Below, piece after piece: positions 1 through 13,397 of a stretch of DNA of 64,000 nucleotides; positions within the stretch are counted from its first letter, which is position 1; each line of letters begins with the position of its first letter. This stretch comes from Tetragonia tetragonoides (taxonomy: Eukaryota > Streptophyta > Magnoliopsida > Caryophyllales > Aizoaceae). The stretch is from positions 4,577,001 to 4,641,000 of the forward strand of contig CM076151.1 of assembly GCA_038025085.1 (NCBI GenBank), read 5' to 3'. Under the pieces are notes generated by a model. It saw only the letters and a list, made by a program, of their open reading frames with translations, made no database searches and had not been told where the DNA came from. A program made the position numbers and the translations under genes.

Positions 1-550
1 TATGTACTACATTCAATTATCAGTTAATACGTCTTTCCTTAAATTAACGTTTGAAACAACCAGCTCAGGAAACAGTATATGACCTACAGTTCTAGTCTTA
101 CAGAACCAGCTTCTTTCTGTGGAATTTGTGCTAGATCATCTTTCTGTGCCTATGATGGTTAGGAGTAGGACATTCATTGATATTGAAGCTTACATCCTTT
201 GGCTATGATGCTTATTTTTCTTCTAGTGGTCAGGGATTGGAGGGGAAATTCTCATTCTATACATTTCCAACAGTGGTCATTTGAGAATCCTTTGCTTGAA
301 ACCTATGAATGCTAGTATTGAACCATTTTGTCCATTGTTCTCATTCTCATAGGATAGGAAAACTTGATGCTTGTCAGTTGTTGAGTGTGAAGTGCCGGTG
401 ATATAAGAATACTAGGCTCATTGGAAAAAAAACTTAACAGGGTTATTATATGGAGTACTCTAATCTTTGGTAGCACAATAACAAGCTGCTCTGTTGTCCA
501 AACTCATGCTATATTATGTGCTTGTTTCACCTCTCAATCGCATTCCTCAG
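1..550. other. Probable intron or upstream part of the PDS5-like gene
   Basis: No convincing exon seen. The stretch is T-rich, has stops in all frames, and ends with a good splice acceptor (…cctcag) at 548-550 just before the first recognisable PDS5-like exon. I read it as intron sequence of a gene whose 5' part lies outside the window. Confidence 0.5.
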
Positions 551-3500
551 GTTTTTGAGACGCCGCATGGGAGGAAAAACTATAAAGAAGATCTGGTTGG
601 CTGTCGGATCAAAGTTTGGTGGCCTTTGGACCGCAGGTATGCGCAAATTTTGTCATTGTTTTGAAAAAAATGTAATCGGAGTTGTTATTTGCTTAGGTTT
701 TTTTTGACTTAACATATGAGTTTTTTGTGAATATTTTGGTTAAGATGTCTTCAATAAGATTTCTAAATAGTGATAGACGAGAAAATCACAGTTTTAGGGA
801 ATCGAGTAATTGACTATGATCTCTCTCCCCCCCCCCCTCTCTCTCTCTCTCTTAGAACTCCAATAGTCCAATAGGTGGATCCCTCTCATTGTTGCTAAAT
901 GATTTTCTCATTCTGTTCCTCAATGGAGATTCTTTCACTCAATTATCTACCCATTTTAGATTGATATAATGAGATAACAGCAAGTTAAGGCTTAAGTTAA
1001 GTGAAGGTGGTTCTTGTAGGCTACATTCATCCCATTTAGGGGCAAAAAAGGCGAAAAGGAGAGGGGCGAGGAGGAGAAAACTTGGAGAACTTCTGTTTGC
1101 TTTCCCAAGTTTAATTCATTTTCCTTATGAGTATAGCTATCTGTCTGGTGTTGCTATCAATTATGTATTTATATATCTTTTCCATCATTGAGAATCCACA
1201 ACAATTTGGACTATAAAACCAATTTATCTGCGTCCCTCTTGTCTTACTCATCTTAACTGACCTAGTAGTTTACTGTTCTGCAGATATTATGAAGGCCTTA
1301 TCACCTCATATGATGCATCCGCAAAAAGGCATAACGTGAGATACTTTCTATGACAGTAGCTGCTTTTTGACATACAATTCTTTCTGTTTTGAGTTGATTG
1401 CTCACCACATATTCAGTTGTCATGTCTTGTTGTCCGAGTTCCCTTATTATTGTGTCATCAAAGTTGTATGGCTCTATTACATTTGAATCAATATGCCAAT
1501 TGTATTACATTTGAATCAATGTGCCAATTGTAATGTCAGTAAGCGTATTTACTAGGGCTGCTTTTCAGACTTCTAATTCGACATACAACTCTTTTTTTTC
1601 TTTGAATAACTGCTCACTGCATCTTTCAACTTGGGCCTCAGACTCGAGGTTCTCATCATTGATGTCATCAAAGTTGAAAGGTTTCTCATGCCAGGTTAAG
1701 AAAACCTATTTTGATCTTCACAAAGCCCATTGCTTGAACTGCTTCTTCAAACTAACGACTAACGAGGGTTGTTTGAGCTTAATTTGAGTAATGACATCAA
1801 GATCAACTGTTCTATATTGTACAATACACTTTCATACTATTGGATTCTCAAATCTTTTGTGGGTCCTCAAATCTTTCGTGAGATGTGACTTGGGTCTTAA
1901 CATTGAAGAAAATAGTTTGACTTTGAGTATGGGTTTCAAGTTAGATAAATTATGGGATAAAAACTGATGTGGCTGAGTCTGAACTCAAGTTTGTAAGTCT
2001 TAGCATTGTACATAGCAGGCTTAAGTCATGAGCCTGGTATAGTGGGAAAAATCCCAGCTGAGTGTTTTTAGTTATTGCTCCTCACTTTCTGTTGCTTACT
2101 GGATTGGTCTCTTGGATATTGATGATACAGTCCCCCTGTAAGCTATTAGCATCTTGACTTAGCCACACATTGTTGCTACTCTTAGCTATACAATAGGTTC
2201 AATCCTGTTCCTTCTTTATTTCTCTTCATTTTAAATTATCAGTATGGTCTTTCAAGCATCTAAATAATCTTGAGCAGCATTATTTGTGCTATTCACTTTA
2301 CTTCTGACTTGTATAGTGTGCTGACATTTTTTGACGGATTTGCAGGTTGACTATGATGATGGAGATGAGGAGGTTCTAAATCTTCGAAAAGAACGCTGGG
2401 AATTCTTAGGTGAAGAAACTTCAGCTGATTTGGTAGGTGTTTGGCCTGTTTCGAACAACTTTTCCCCCTTATCCGTTGCTTAGATTCCTAACTTTCATGA
2501 TTTTCTGAATCAGGATCTGTTGGCTCACAAGCAAACTTCTAAGTCTCACTCAGATATGTAAGCATTGTTCTTGACCAGTATAATGGCATGCTTTGTCTCT
2601 CTGATTATTTTTCCTTGTAGTTTGGTATCTGTGTGAATGGCTAAGAAACCCGCATATTTGTGGGGAAAAATGCAATCATAATTTCAGAATTTAAAGCTTC
2701 CGATGTAGAAGACTTGTGAGTCAGGTGCTGATAATTGCATGAGTAGTGCTCTGAGTAAATAAAAGCCTCAAGTTATTCATGGTTTCTGCACACTATTCTT
2801 CTTTGTACTACACCCTCCGTGTGTTTTGATAATAGGGAGGCTACTACTTTCATCTGGAGGGAGTATTGGGTTGAAGTGCAAAACTAAAGTTGAGCGGGTT
2901 TTAACCAAAGTTTGCTTGTTTGATAGATTAGTAACTGTTTATACCTAATTTATTACAATGTCCATATGTAGCACTCCTAGTTGCAACCCTGCAGTTTGTT
3001 TATTTTTTAAACAACACTTGTGAAGGGAATACTGCTGTGTTGGTGACTGAAAATGCTCAAAACTTTTACTAATAACATGTGCACTGGAAGCTCACTTCGG
3101 CACCTTGGGGGCTGGTTCTTTCATCACTCGTGTTTTGATAATTATATACTTACAAGAAGCTTTTGGTAACATCACACAACTCCTGCACTCTAGATTGTGA
3201 CTACATGGTATTTTGTGAAAAAAGGGGCTAGTTATTGTAAATGTTAGTCATGGTTCACTGATGACTAGCCCTGTCTTTCATTAGTTCACAACCATTTGGC
3301 TACCTTAAGATAAGTTTACTATATCATCTAAGTGATTCCTTTTCTTTTATTTTTGTCTCCAAATTGAATTCTTAGACCAATCTCTTTTCTGTATTAATTT
3401 CGTATTTCTGACCTACATTTCAAATTTCCAGACCACAACGAGAAGGTTCAACAGAGGATAAGGACGCATCTGAGAAGCACACAGGCGAGAAGGAAAAGGG

Positions 3501-3633
3501 TTTAGTGCCTGATTCTGGGACCAAATCTGGTGAAGGAAGCCCTCAAGTGACTAAGGTAGTCGAGAAATCCGAAACGCCTGAGGTTGCAAGTGAGGCTAAA
3601 AGGCCAAGATTATCTGATGAGGAGAAGTCGTAA
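551..3633 (+). CDS. PDS5-like sister chromatid cohesion protein, C-terminal Tudor-like part (5' partial)
   Basis: Five exons join in phase: 551-636, 1284-1335, 2346-2432, 2514-2557 and 3432-3633, all with GT donors and AG acceptors, ending in TAA at 3631-3633. They give the last 156 residues. The first 75 or so form a Tudor-like domain: a segment reading DLVGCRIKVWWPLDRRYYEG, then YDASAKRHNVDYDDGDEEVL and a terminal ERWEFL. That pattern matches the C-terminal Tudor domain of plant PDS5 proteins (PDS5C type), cohesin cofactors acting in chromatid cohesion and DNA repair in the nucleus. The rest is a charged, disordered Lys/Glu/Ser-rich tail ending RPRLSDEEKS. The N-terminal HEAT-repeat part would be upstream of the window. 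Other Tudor-tailed nuclear proteins are possible, but the YDDGDEE motif favours PDS5. No lesions seen. Confidence 0.85.
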
Positions 3634-4445
3634 CCTCATTTACAACTCTTCATCCAGCTGCTTTAGCGCATCCGTGGCCGAAATTAGGAGGTTGCTATCT
3701 GTCATTGCTCTTCTCTACATTTCTCTTTTAGTTAGATTAAAGTCCTGTAGGAACCTGAAGGCGTAACCGCAGTAGCCATTTTTATGGTGTATTGGTTTTG
3801 TAAGCAAAACGTTATTTCCAACTATTAGTTAGGGTAGATGCCTAGTTGACGGTATGTACAGGTTTTTGTGGGGCATTTTCTATTGAAGGGGCTATTGTAA
3901 TTAATTTATCAGCCCAGGAGCCCTTTTTGTACACAACTAACTGTATGTCGGTACTTACTATAGAATATGATGTCTTTGTCAATTCCATCAAATAGATGGG
4001 TCTTTGCTTTTGTTTGACTTATCTGGTCTCACATGGTGAGACTTAATTTGTGGGACTTTTGTGTTTGGGCTCGTTGGATGTAGATCACAGTACAGCTTCT
4101 GCACTCTGGTCCTATAATGAATTCTTGGTGACCAGAGTTGCAAAAGAATCTCAGTTGTATGAGACCGGTTCACGGGCACAAGTTTGTTTGTTTTTTGTTT
4201 TGGTGTGTTTTGTTTTTGACCAATGCATATGCATATTTTTGACAAATAATGCATATGTAACTATGTATATCTAGGTTGGGATTAAACTTTCACGTCTGTT
4301 TTATGTTATTGTCTAATCTTTACCATTTTATATATGGAAGATGTTCTATTGGAGAAAGAAGTTCAAGATTAGTAGGAATATGCGTGTGTGAGTAAAACTT
4401 TGAAAATGTTGAACAAAGAAGAGAGATGGTAAAAACGTAAAAGTG
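3634..4445. other. 3' UTR of the PDS5-like gene and spacer
   Basis: T-rich sequence without a credible gene. The first 300 bases or so probably hold the 3' UTR of the upstream gene. Short open frames here on both strands resemble no protein I know. Confidence 0.5.
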
Positions 4446-4486
4446 CTACTTACCTATACGATAAAGTGAATTGTATAGGCAAGTAG
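4446..4486. repeat. Short inverted repeat (hairpin)
   Basis: Arms CTACTTACCTATAC (4446-4459) and GTATAGGCAAGTAG (4473-4486) pair over 14 bp with one mismatch around a 13-base loop. No surrounding element was recognised. Confidence 0.6.
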
Positions 4487-7400
4487 TCGTATGAAAACCC
4501 TAAATTACCTTCTTTGAGTTGAAAGAGAGAACAACCAAATTCCCTAATTCACCATAAATGGCAATTACCAAGTAAATACGCCTTAAATAAAATACTAAAA
4601 ACAACAAGTTTTCAACACAAGTTACCACCTAAAAGAGTTAAATTTAGGTTCAGCCGTCCTTTGGTTTTTGATGTTTGGATGTAGATTGTTTTTTTTTTTT
4701 TAATCGACCTCCGGCTATCTTAACGTTGGTGAAAGTGGCGGTGATCCTGGTAGTGGATGATCAAAGTGTATGTTGTTGGTCCTTACCGTGGTTGGTTCGT
4801 TTGCAGGATTGAAGAAGTAGCGGTCAAGGCTAATCATATGTCATCAATTTTACTATTATCTAGTGTGTTGTTCTTTTTTATGGTTCCGATATGTTGCTAT
4901 CATGGAGTCGTAGTACTCCTTGGCCATTAGTGACTGAATTTCTTGCCTTTTCAAATTTTTTTTATTACACATTTGACAGTTCTAGCTATTCATAGCCCAA
5001 TGTTTCTCGCTAAAAGTTTTTTTTCCTTCTACTTTTCACGGAATAGTGCAATGTCTTACTCTTTAGCTATTTAAATCTTACCGATAGCTTCATATTTTTA
5101 TTTTTTGTAAAAAAAAGTCTAATTGTTGAATAGTAGTTAAAACAGACTTAACACCTTTATCAGCATGTATTCACGTGGACTGAGACGATGGAGAAAGATA
5201 TTCTTTTAATCCGTATTCAAGATCTTTTGAACTTAACCTTTAACCACTTTAAACCGTCCAAACATTTTCAAAACTAAACGTTTCTGAAGTATATTTTGAA
5301 ATATTTTTAATAACTTAATAAGTATCATTATAAATTTATTTTTCTAGAAAAATATTAGAATGATAAATACCACTGGTACTGAACATAAACAAAAAAACTT
5401 GAATAGAACAAATAAAGCCTAAATAAATAATTCATGTAAGCAAAATGGATAATTACACCACACTATAATTGTTTTTCTTTTTATTTATAAATTTGGTAGC
5501 ACCATTTTTTTGATTGTAAAGAACCTTCTTTGCACCCTTCTTGCTTGGGGATGGCAGGCTGCCAACCTACATTATAATGTACAACATTATTTATGCCTTT
5601 GAGTTCTGAGCACATGCTAATAGCCCTCCTTAAGTCTCCGTATATACTAGCTAGTATCATATATTATATAGTATATTTCTGTACTAATACTAATATTTTA
5701 CCATAATCCCACATTCTGCAACATTATTAAATTCCACGTACTGCTTGAATTTGCATTTATAAATTTTGTTCAAGATCGACTGTTGAAGATCGAAGTCGAT
5801 CTTGACTGAGATTTGTGAATACTTTCAACAAATGGAGGAATAATGTTTTTCTGAAAGTCTTCAATTATAAAAGAAAGTCTTCTTTGGGTTTCCCTAAAAA
5901 AAAAAAAAGTTTTCTTTAGAAACAACAATAATACTTTCACTCAAAAAAAAAAAAAAAGAAAAAAAAGAAAAAAAAGAAACAACAATAATACTACTTTTTT
6001 TTGAGAGGAGAAACAACAATAATACTTTAGACTTTTTTTTTTTGTTTCACAGGTAAGAGTATCCACCGTCGAATGATTATTTTCAGGCGCTGACTTGTAG
6101 GCACCTCAAAGAGTGAGACAACTGGCCAAGAAATTTTAAGTTATTGCTCCATGCCCAAGGTGAAATAATATTTTAGACTCTTTAATATACCGGAGTGTTG
6201 GTGGTGAATGAGAAATTCAAAAATTTATATGAGGTGGTAAAAAAAATAAATTACATGCAAGCAAAAAAGTTATTAACACTAATGGGAGGAAAAGTGATAC
6301 TTATAAAGGAAAAAAGGTGATGCTTTTAGCCTCGAGATGAGGTGGATTTAGGTCATATTCTCTTCAACGAAATGGTGCGGAACAGTGAGAAACAGAATGA
6401 CACATAATAGAATTACGCAGATAATAATAAAAAAATGTTAAACAAAATAAATTACAAAAATACAGAACATAATGACGCAAAAAACTATAAAATTTGCTTC
6501 TCGTTCTTGAGAGTGTATATGATTTTATATAAAATTATAGTGAAATTTGTTCATTAAAAGATTAACAAAAGAATCGAAACATAAAATGTGTTATAAAAAC
6601 CTCAAAAATTGTGAAAAGGCCAATTTGAAAATTGGTTAAAAGTAATGTTCATAAGAGACTTATTGTACTAGTATGATTGTAACTAGTATGATTGATACGT
6701 GAATTGTATTGTCCATGTCAAAAATAAGCGTGTCATAATCATGGTAGATTAGCACTAGTAGCAACTCAAATGGCGTCACTTTCACAGCCAGAGACTTTTT
6801 TTCATGAAAATAGCCTAAAAATGATTGAATTGAATCTTCTTCCCAAATTGCTCAATCTTTTCTTCAAATTGAACCAAAATGACCGCTACTCAACTCAACA
6901 AGAATCTTAATTAGACATACTCTGTTGAATACTTTCTGATTAATGCATCTCACCAAACCTTATAAACCAAATGAACCAAAACCCAATCAAAAAAAAAAAC
7001 GTGTCTGCGTCACTATGTAAAACATTTGCTATTTCAAATCCTTTTTTTTTCTTTTTTTGTAGTGAGCGATATTTTATCTGGTTTTTTGTATCATCGGCAA
7101 TTTGGGAATGTTCTCTCATCCGAGCAACAATTTTTTCAAGGTAACAATTAATCCTTTCAAAGTGAAGGTTTCAGAGATTACATATTGATCAATGCCTGAC
7201 TAAATTGCATAATGTTTCATATGTAACGCGGAAAACAAAAATAGAACATTGTATGAAAACTATACTAAATAACTTTAATTCAAAGAAAAATAAAAAAATC
7301 AAAACTAATCATCTACTTTTTGACGCATCATATCAAATGGGTAGACTAATAACGGGACAGATAAATATTTTCCGGACAAAATCACTTCCCTATGTATTGC

Positions 7401-7713
7401 ACCAAAAAGATAGAGAGCAGCATAATCATTTGCCTAAATCGCGCGATTAATTGATAAAATCCAGTTACTGTGTAGATTTTTCTTCCTTGTTGCGATAAAT
7501 ACTTTGTCTTTTTCTTTTATCATGTCAAATTCCACCCACTCACAACTTCATGAACCTTCACACCACCACATAAAAAACTTCACCTACAATCCTATCCCTG
7601 TCATCATATTCAAACTATTTGTTTATTAATAAGTAATTGATTTATTTTTATTCTTTAGTTTTTGGGATTATTAGGCCAAAGTGGTAGGTGAGAATAAGTG
7701 ATCTCACTTCCCT
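4487..7713. other. AT-rich intergenic region
   Basis: No gene seen. It contains homopolymer A tracts near 5896-5980, with a three-fold scattered repeat of the phrase aacaacaataatact (about 5922-6036). A small hairpin lies at about 5773-5804 (arms CAAGATCGAC and GTCGATCTTG). The last kilobase is presumably upstream regulatory sequence of the CCR gene. Confidence 0.5.
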
Positions 7714-7721
7714 TATAAATA
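7714..7721 (+). promoter_or_regulatory. TATA box of the CCR gene
   Basis: TATAAATA lies 173 bases before the CCR start codon. A transcription start 30 bases or so downstream would give a 5' UTR of roughly 145 bases. That leader contains an imperfectly repeated A-rich phrase built on gagaaccaaaaacca (about 7769-7818). No other TATA-like site is as well placed. Confidence 0.6.
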
Positions 7722-7893
7722 CCAACATATTCTCCAATCATTCCTTAGCTACTTTCTATAGCTCAAAGAACCAAAAACCAAAAGGAGAACCAAAAACCAA
7801 GAGGAGAACCAAAAACAAGAAAAACATCATAGTAGTATATACACTACCTCAAATAACTCCATAACTAATTAACAACCCCAAAAACCACACAAC

Positions 7894-10800
7894 ATGCCGT
7901 CCGCCAACGCCGATGTCGACGTCGCCGCCATCGGAAAAGGGCAAACCATATGCGTGACCGGAGCCGGCGGGTTCATTGCCTCATGGATGGTTAAGCTCCT
8001 CCTTGAGAGAGGATATACCGTTAAGGGGACAGTTAGAAATCCAGGTAACCGGATTAATTAATTAGTACTAGCTAATAATATTTTTTTTTTTTGTTAAAGT
8101 ACTAAACTTTAATAGTGCAATTGTTGTTAACTTGAAATGATGGTGATTATATAATATAATATAATGCAGATGATCCAAAGAATGTTCATTTGAGGGAGCT
8201 AGAAGGGGCAAATGAAAGGCTGATATTATGCAAGGCTGATCTTCTGGATTTTGAAGGCTTAAAAGTTGCTATTAGTGGTTGTGATGGTGTTTTCCACACT
8301 GCTTCTCCTGTTACTGATGACCCTGTTAGTCTTTTCTCCTATAATTCTCTCCTTTACTCTTGTCATAATTCTTGACATATATCTTTGAAAAAAAAACAAC
8401 TAAATATATCGGCAAATAATAAATTACAATAAATATTTCCTATAAAACCAAATACAATTATGGGTGGACACAAAAAGGGGACCATCCACAAGTCCCCAAC
8501 CACCCATGTCGTACAAATAAGTAAAATAAATTTATAGTTAGCCTCCCGCTCTTTGTTGATTTTTGAGTTTGGGCGGTTTTGCCTATCAAAAATCCTGCAT
8601 CTCCCACTGAATACATCAATCTCTCTCAGCTCTTTAATTCTCTATGGCAATATATAACTTATTTTCTTCACCTAAGATACGTAATTGTCACATCTTATAC
8701 CAATTCCACTTTGCTAAAATGAAAATGTTTAGTATTGCAAGAACGAAATTAATTTAATTTCAGTTTTCTCCCACATAAGACCTATCGTTAAGAATTTATT
8801 GTCACACAAATTTTTAAACAATATTTGTGAGAGTTGAGATACTTGACTTTGAATTTCGTTTGGAATATGTACGTATGTAGTTTCTGTTAGATTTCCCTAA
8901 ATTAGTAAAGAAATAATTCGTAATGAGATAGTGACATGATTAGTAATTTAATTAGTACTAATGTTGGAAAAAAAAACATTAGTGTAATCATGCAGTTTCT
9001 TTTGACTATTTTGAAAAAACAGGAATAAATGGTGGAGCCCGCCGTATGTGGGACTAAGAATGTAATAATAATAGCAGCAGCAGACGCAAAGGTGAGGCGC
9101 GTGGTATTCACTTCCTCAATCGGAGCGGTGTACATGGACCCAAACCGTAGCCCCGATAAGGTGGTCGATGAAAGTTATTGGAGTGATCTCGATTTTTGCA
9201 AGAACACTAAGGTTTGTTTAATTTCCCCGCCAAATCATCATTTTTTTAAATTACTAATTTAGAGAAATCTAACAGAAATTTTTATATGAGCCTGTCTCAC
9301 ACAAACCTAATATCATGTTGATATCAGCGTTTGTTATGGAGGTGTCCTCATATTGAGACAACCTCATAATAGACCCATTAAACAAAACAATGACATATCA
9401 TAGGGTAAAATTAAAAAAATCTGAATTAATATACTCCTATTACTTTATTTTTTATTTTTTGATGAGGTGTGACTTGAATTACTTAACTTAGTAATACTCC
9501 TTATGTCAATTTAGTCAATCGAGAATGTTCTAGGATTATTACAAATTTTCGGATTATATTTCAATTATTGAATATCCTTTTCAACCGGTAGAAAGTTAAT
9601 ATAACAGTCAACATAACCAAATGCATCATTGTTTAATACAACTGTCTGAATTAATTAGCTTATTCGAAAGGTTTTTTCCTAGTTAAGAAATGTTAATTTG
9701 AAAAACTTTTAGAGTTGAAAATTTTTGACTAATTTTTGCGCGTAGCTAGGGAAATCTATTCTTCTAACATGGCAATTTCTATTAGCATTCACCTTGAAAT
9801 TTTCTTCTTAAATTTCCAACTACAATGAACTAGCAAAATTCCAAAGAAAACTTACAAATCACATAGCAAACGAGTCAACTTTTGTGTAACTTGTAAGTAT
9901 ACCCTCATATACCTACAAAATGGTAGTGCTTTCCATATAGAAGAGTCCTGGAGCACATAAACGACAAATTAAACATTGAAGATAGGAGATGATTTATTTC
10001 ACTTCAATTACTTTCTCCGTTTCAAATAAATTTTGTCATTTACTTTTTCATAGTTAAAATTTACAAATTTTAACGATTAATTTGTGAAATATTATAAAGA
10101 TTCACAATATAATGCTGTAATATTTTTATTAGATTAATTTTTAATAATACTTTCGAAAAGAAGTGACAACGATGTTAGGTTTAGACATGACAAAATAAAA
10201 GTCAGTAAAAGCAGCTCTAAAGGGAAACACACAAAATTGCATGGTGTAGAATACTTTTTCAAGGTGTGCCACTAGATAGGCCATTCTCATTTTTTCTTTC
10301 TACGAATATGGTTTTATATTTTACTATGATCAAATCAGGCAAAGCAGATAGCCAGATATGTTAGTCTTTTTTTTTTTTTTTTTGGGTATAATCAAATCAA
10401 GCAAATGTCAGTTGCACGTGTTGCTTGCTTGCCTTGACCAGGCAAAAGAATGAGGACCCGAGCCACACTATTTTTCTATATGACATTTGTGGATGTGGTT
10501 GAAGTAGTCATGAGAGGATAACATGTATGTGTGTTTCCTTTAATTCGGTCCTTTATGGTTTGGCAATGTTCAAGACTTCATGTACTAATTATATATTGTC
10601 CATAAACATAATGAAGTGTAGCACGGGTTAGGTTACATAATACATTTCAAGATATGTTAAAAATTGAAAATTCATGCAAGTTAGAGTATTGTTCATTTTA
10701 ACAAGAAGGTTGGTTGCATATGCTAATTTCTATATGGTCTATTCATTATTTATTGAAAAAGATATATGATTATCGGTTCATCAGTTTTCTTGAAAATGTT

Positions 10801-13397
10801 ACACATTAGGTATAAATCGTTGTACAATAATGAATTCAGTATGCCAATTTGACCAAATTACATTTTATCCGCAATGCATTTTAAGAATGAGGTTTTGTGT
10901 ACATTATTATTAAGATTTGCACTTCTAAGACTTGAATAAATTAAATGAGAATGATTACATTATTACGCGATTCAGAACCATATAAATACAAAATATGTGT
11001 AGAAGATTGCGATGATAACATACTAAATAAGATGATAATGTAATCTTGCAGAATTGGTATTGCTACAGGAAGGCGGTGGTGGAGCAGGCGGCATGGGAGG
11101 TGGCGAAGGAGAAAGGGGTGGATCTAGCGGTGGTGTGCCCGGTGTTAGTTTTGGGTCCCCTCTTACAATCAAATGTGAATGCAAGTGTAATTCATATCCT
11201 TAAGTACTTGACTGGGTCAGCCAAGACATATGCAAATGCAATTCAGGCCTATGTACATGTTAGGGATGTTGCATTTGCACACATTTTGGTGTATGAGACA
11301 CCCTCTGCCTCTGGAAGGTATCTTTGTGCTGAGAGTGTCCTTCATCGTGGAGGTGTGTGAGATTTTGGCCAAGTTTTTCCCCGAGTACCCTGTCCCTACC
11401 AAGTAAGTTCACTTTTCATCACAATTTTGCTGTCATTAGCACTAAGTTGTACAACTAATTAATTGCCTGGTTAATTATGTATGTTAAATGATTATTATGC
11501 AAAAATAAAATAAAATAGGGGACAGCTAAAACAATCAAGAACTTACTAGATAAATAGCATCATACGTAATGATCAGATATCCCTAAACTTTTAGAAAGAG
11601 GTAGAGTATTTGTATTGAACAATATGATGTGCTAACGCCGCGTAATCGCGCATCATATTAGAAAATTTGATTTATTTGAATAGAGAAACTGCTAGTTTGA
11701 AGCACTGTTTTTTTTCGTGTCCGATCCGATGCGAATCATATTAGTCTTTATTTATATTTGTAATACTCTCGTAGTCATGTGTAGTATGTAGTGTGTTTGC
11801 GGATTGCGTTTGCTTGGTGTCACGATGATGCAAGATTTTGTTGGTGATGATAGAGACCCAAGAAATGAAATCTATTTAAATCTCAACCAATTTGTATATT
11901 CTTCATCAAAATAAAATTGCTTTTGTTGGTGGATAGATTAGATCATAGACGAGGGGTTCAAGTCCCTCACCACCTACTACCAAAATTTGTTGGCACTTTG
12001 TTCAACTTTATTTTTGGGAGTGATCATCCCATCCATATGGACCATATCTGACCAACTTTTCTGTCGGCCTGGTTCCAATATCATGTCACAAAGCTTTAAT
12101 CTCCTTATTATTATTATTTATTTTAATTTATTATTACGATTGATATTGTGTGACACTAACTCACAGAAAATTGAGGTCATTTTTATGAAATATAAGTATT
12201 ACTTATAGTAATAATTGATCCTTATTTAACTGATATGTGACTCCGTCTCACTAAAAGTTACGAAAAGCCAAAATTTTGGTTTATTCTTATTATTAAAAAA
12301 TTATTCTTATTATTATTTTGTGGGAAGAGCATAAAAGAGAAAATGACCTCCTTATTGTGGGCCATAAAACGTGATTTGTGTCTTGGCCTCTTGGGGATAT
12401 AAGAAGGGCCCTACAAAGGATCACAAACCACGAGATACTTGTGCATTATAATTGGGCCCAGTGGGTCGGTGTCATGGGATGCCACTACTGTTGGAGTGGT
12501 CTTACTCCACTTTTTAGTGCTTCAAACTCCTGAATGTAGGCTACAGAGGCACAAATCACCTTTCAAAAATGAAAATGAAAATGAAAATGTAGCCACAAAA
12601 CAGAAGAATGATACTACCTTAATAGATTAAAAAAAAGGAAATTAACAACAAAATAAAATGGATGCTATAACTGGCAAGTTCTGGTATTTGAAATGAAATC
12701 TGGAATGAAGTACTCTTATCTCTTGAAAAACAACAAAAACTTTTATAAAAACAGTTTAATTTTAACTTTCGCCGAGACGATGATTACAAATAAGTAATTC
12801 CACTTCATTGTGTGTTTGTCTCAAGACTTACTTGGTATATCACTCTACCGTTGCTATTATAGACATGTACTGAAAGTAATGAAAGATTGTTTCCCCCTAA
12901 ATTGATGGAAGAAAGATGGTGTATCATAAACAAAGATCTGGTAAAAAGTACAATAAAATTTTAATTTAATTTAAAGTGATTGTGTTTTATATGATAACTT
13001 TGTCAGACAAGGAAGTGATTAATGAGTTCAAAACCTATCTTGATCAACCATTTATGTTCCCTTGTAACCCCTAAAACAAATCTTACATATTTTATTTTTA
13101 TTACTTCTATTATTTCTGTTTAACCCTTTAATTTAGTTTAATTTAGACCCAACAATATAATGGTAGATGCATTTCCGTTTCTTATGTATGGAATTTGAAA
13201 ATTATTGTAGGTGCTCAGATGAGAAAAATCCAAGAGCAAAGCCATACAAGTTCTCAAACCAAAAGCTCAAGGATTTGGGGCTCGAATTCACATCAGTTAA
13301 GCAATGTCTTTACGACACTGTCAAGTGTCTTCAAGAAAAGGGTCTACTTTCTATTCCTGTACAACATGATCAAGACACAATTCGTATTAAGTCTTAA
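7894..13397 (+). pseudogene. CCR: Cinnamoyl-CoA reductase-like gene with a nonsense codon and a frameshift
   Basis: CCR reduces hydroxycinnamoyl-CoA esters to aldehydes with NADPH, the first committed step of monolignol synthesis in the cytosol. Exons: 7894-8044, 8170-8324, 9023-9211, 11052-11402 and 13211-13397 (TAA). The NADP-binding motif [11 protein letters not shown] (residues 21-31), [23 protein letters not shown] and a C-terminal [15 protein letters not shown] segment are all CCR hallmarks, and the five-exon layout fits. Two lesions are visible. TAA at 9026-9028 replaces what should be Gln in the family's EQMVEP motif. Exon 4 is 2 bases short at 11352-11361, so the frame hits TGA at 11358. 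The CCR signature NWYCYGK reads NWYCYRK here, although Tyr and Lys are kept. Without the lesions the gene would have about 344 codons, the usual family length. A cryptic acceptor at 9036-9037 could skip the stop but not the frameshift. Sequencing error is the alternative explanation. Confidence 0.8.
8881..9278. repeat. 28-bp inverted repeat flanking CCR exon 3
   Basis: Arms at 8881-8908 and 9251-9278 are reverse complements with 27 of 28 bases matching (core TTTCTGTTAGATTTC). They lie in introns 2 and 3 and enclose exon 3 (9023-9211). The similarity stops sharply outside the arms. Confidence 0.75.

Noticed and set aside
3988..4274. Overlapping open frames on both strands (74 and 88 codons)
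   Set aside because: No recognisable protein features, AT-rich composition and no splice or promoter context.
11930..11985. tRNA-like 3' half with a T-arm (gaggggttcaagtccctc) in CCR intron 4
   Set aside because: Only about 50 bases fit; no D-arm or anticodon arm can be drawn, so it is not a tRNA gene. It may be a SINE remnant.
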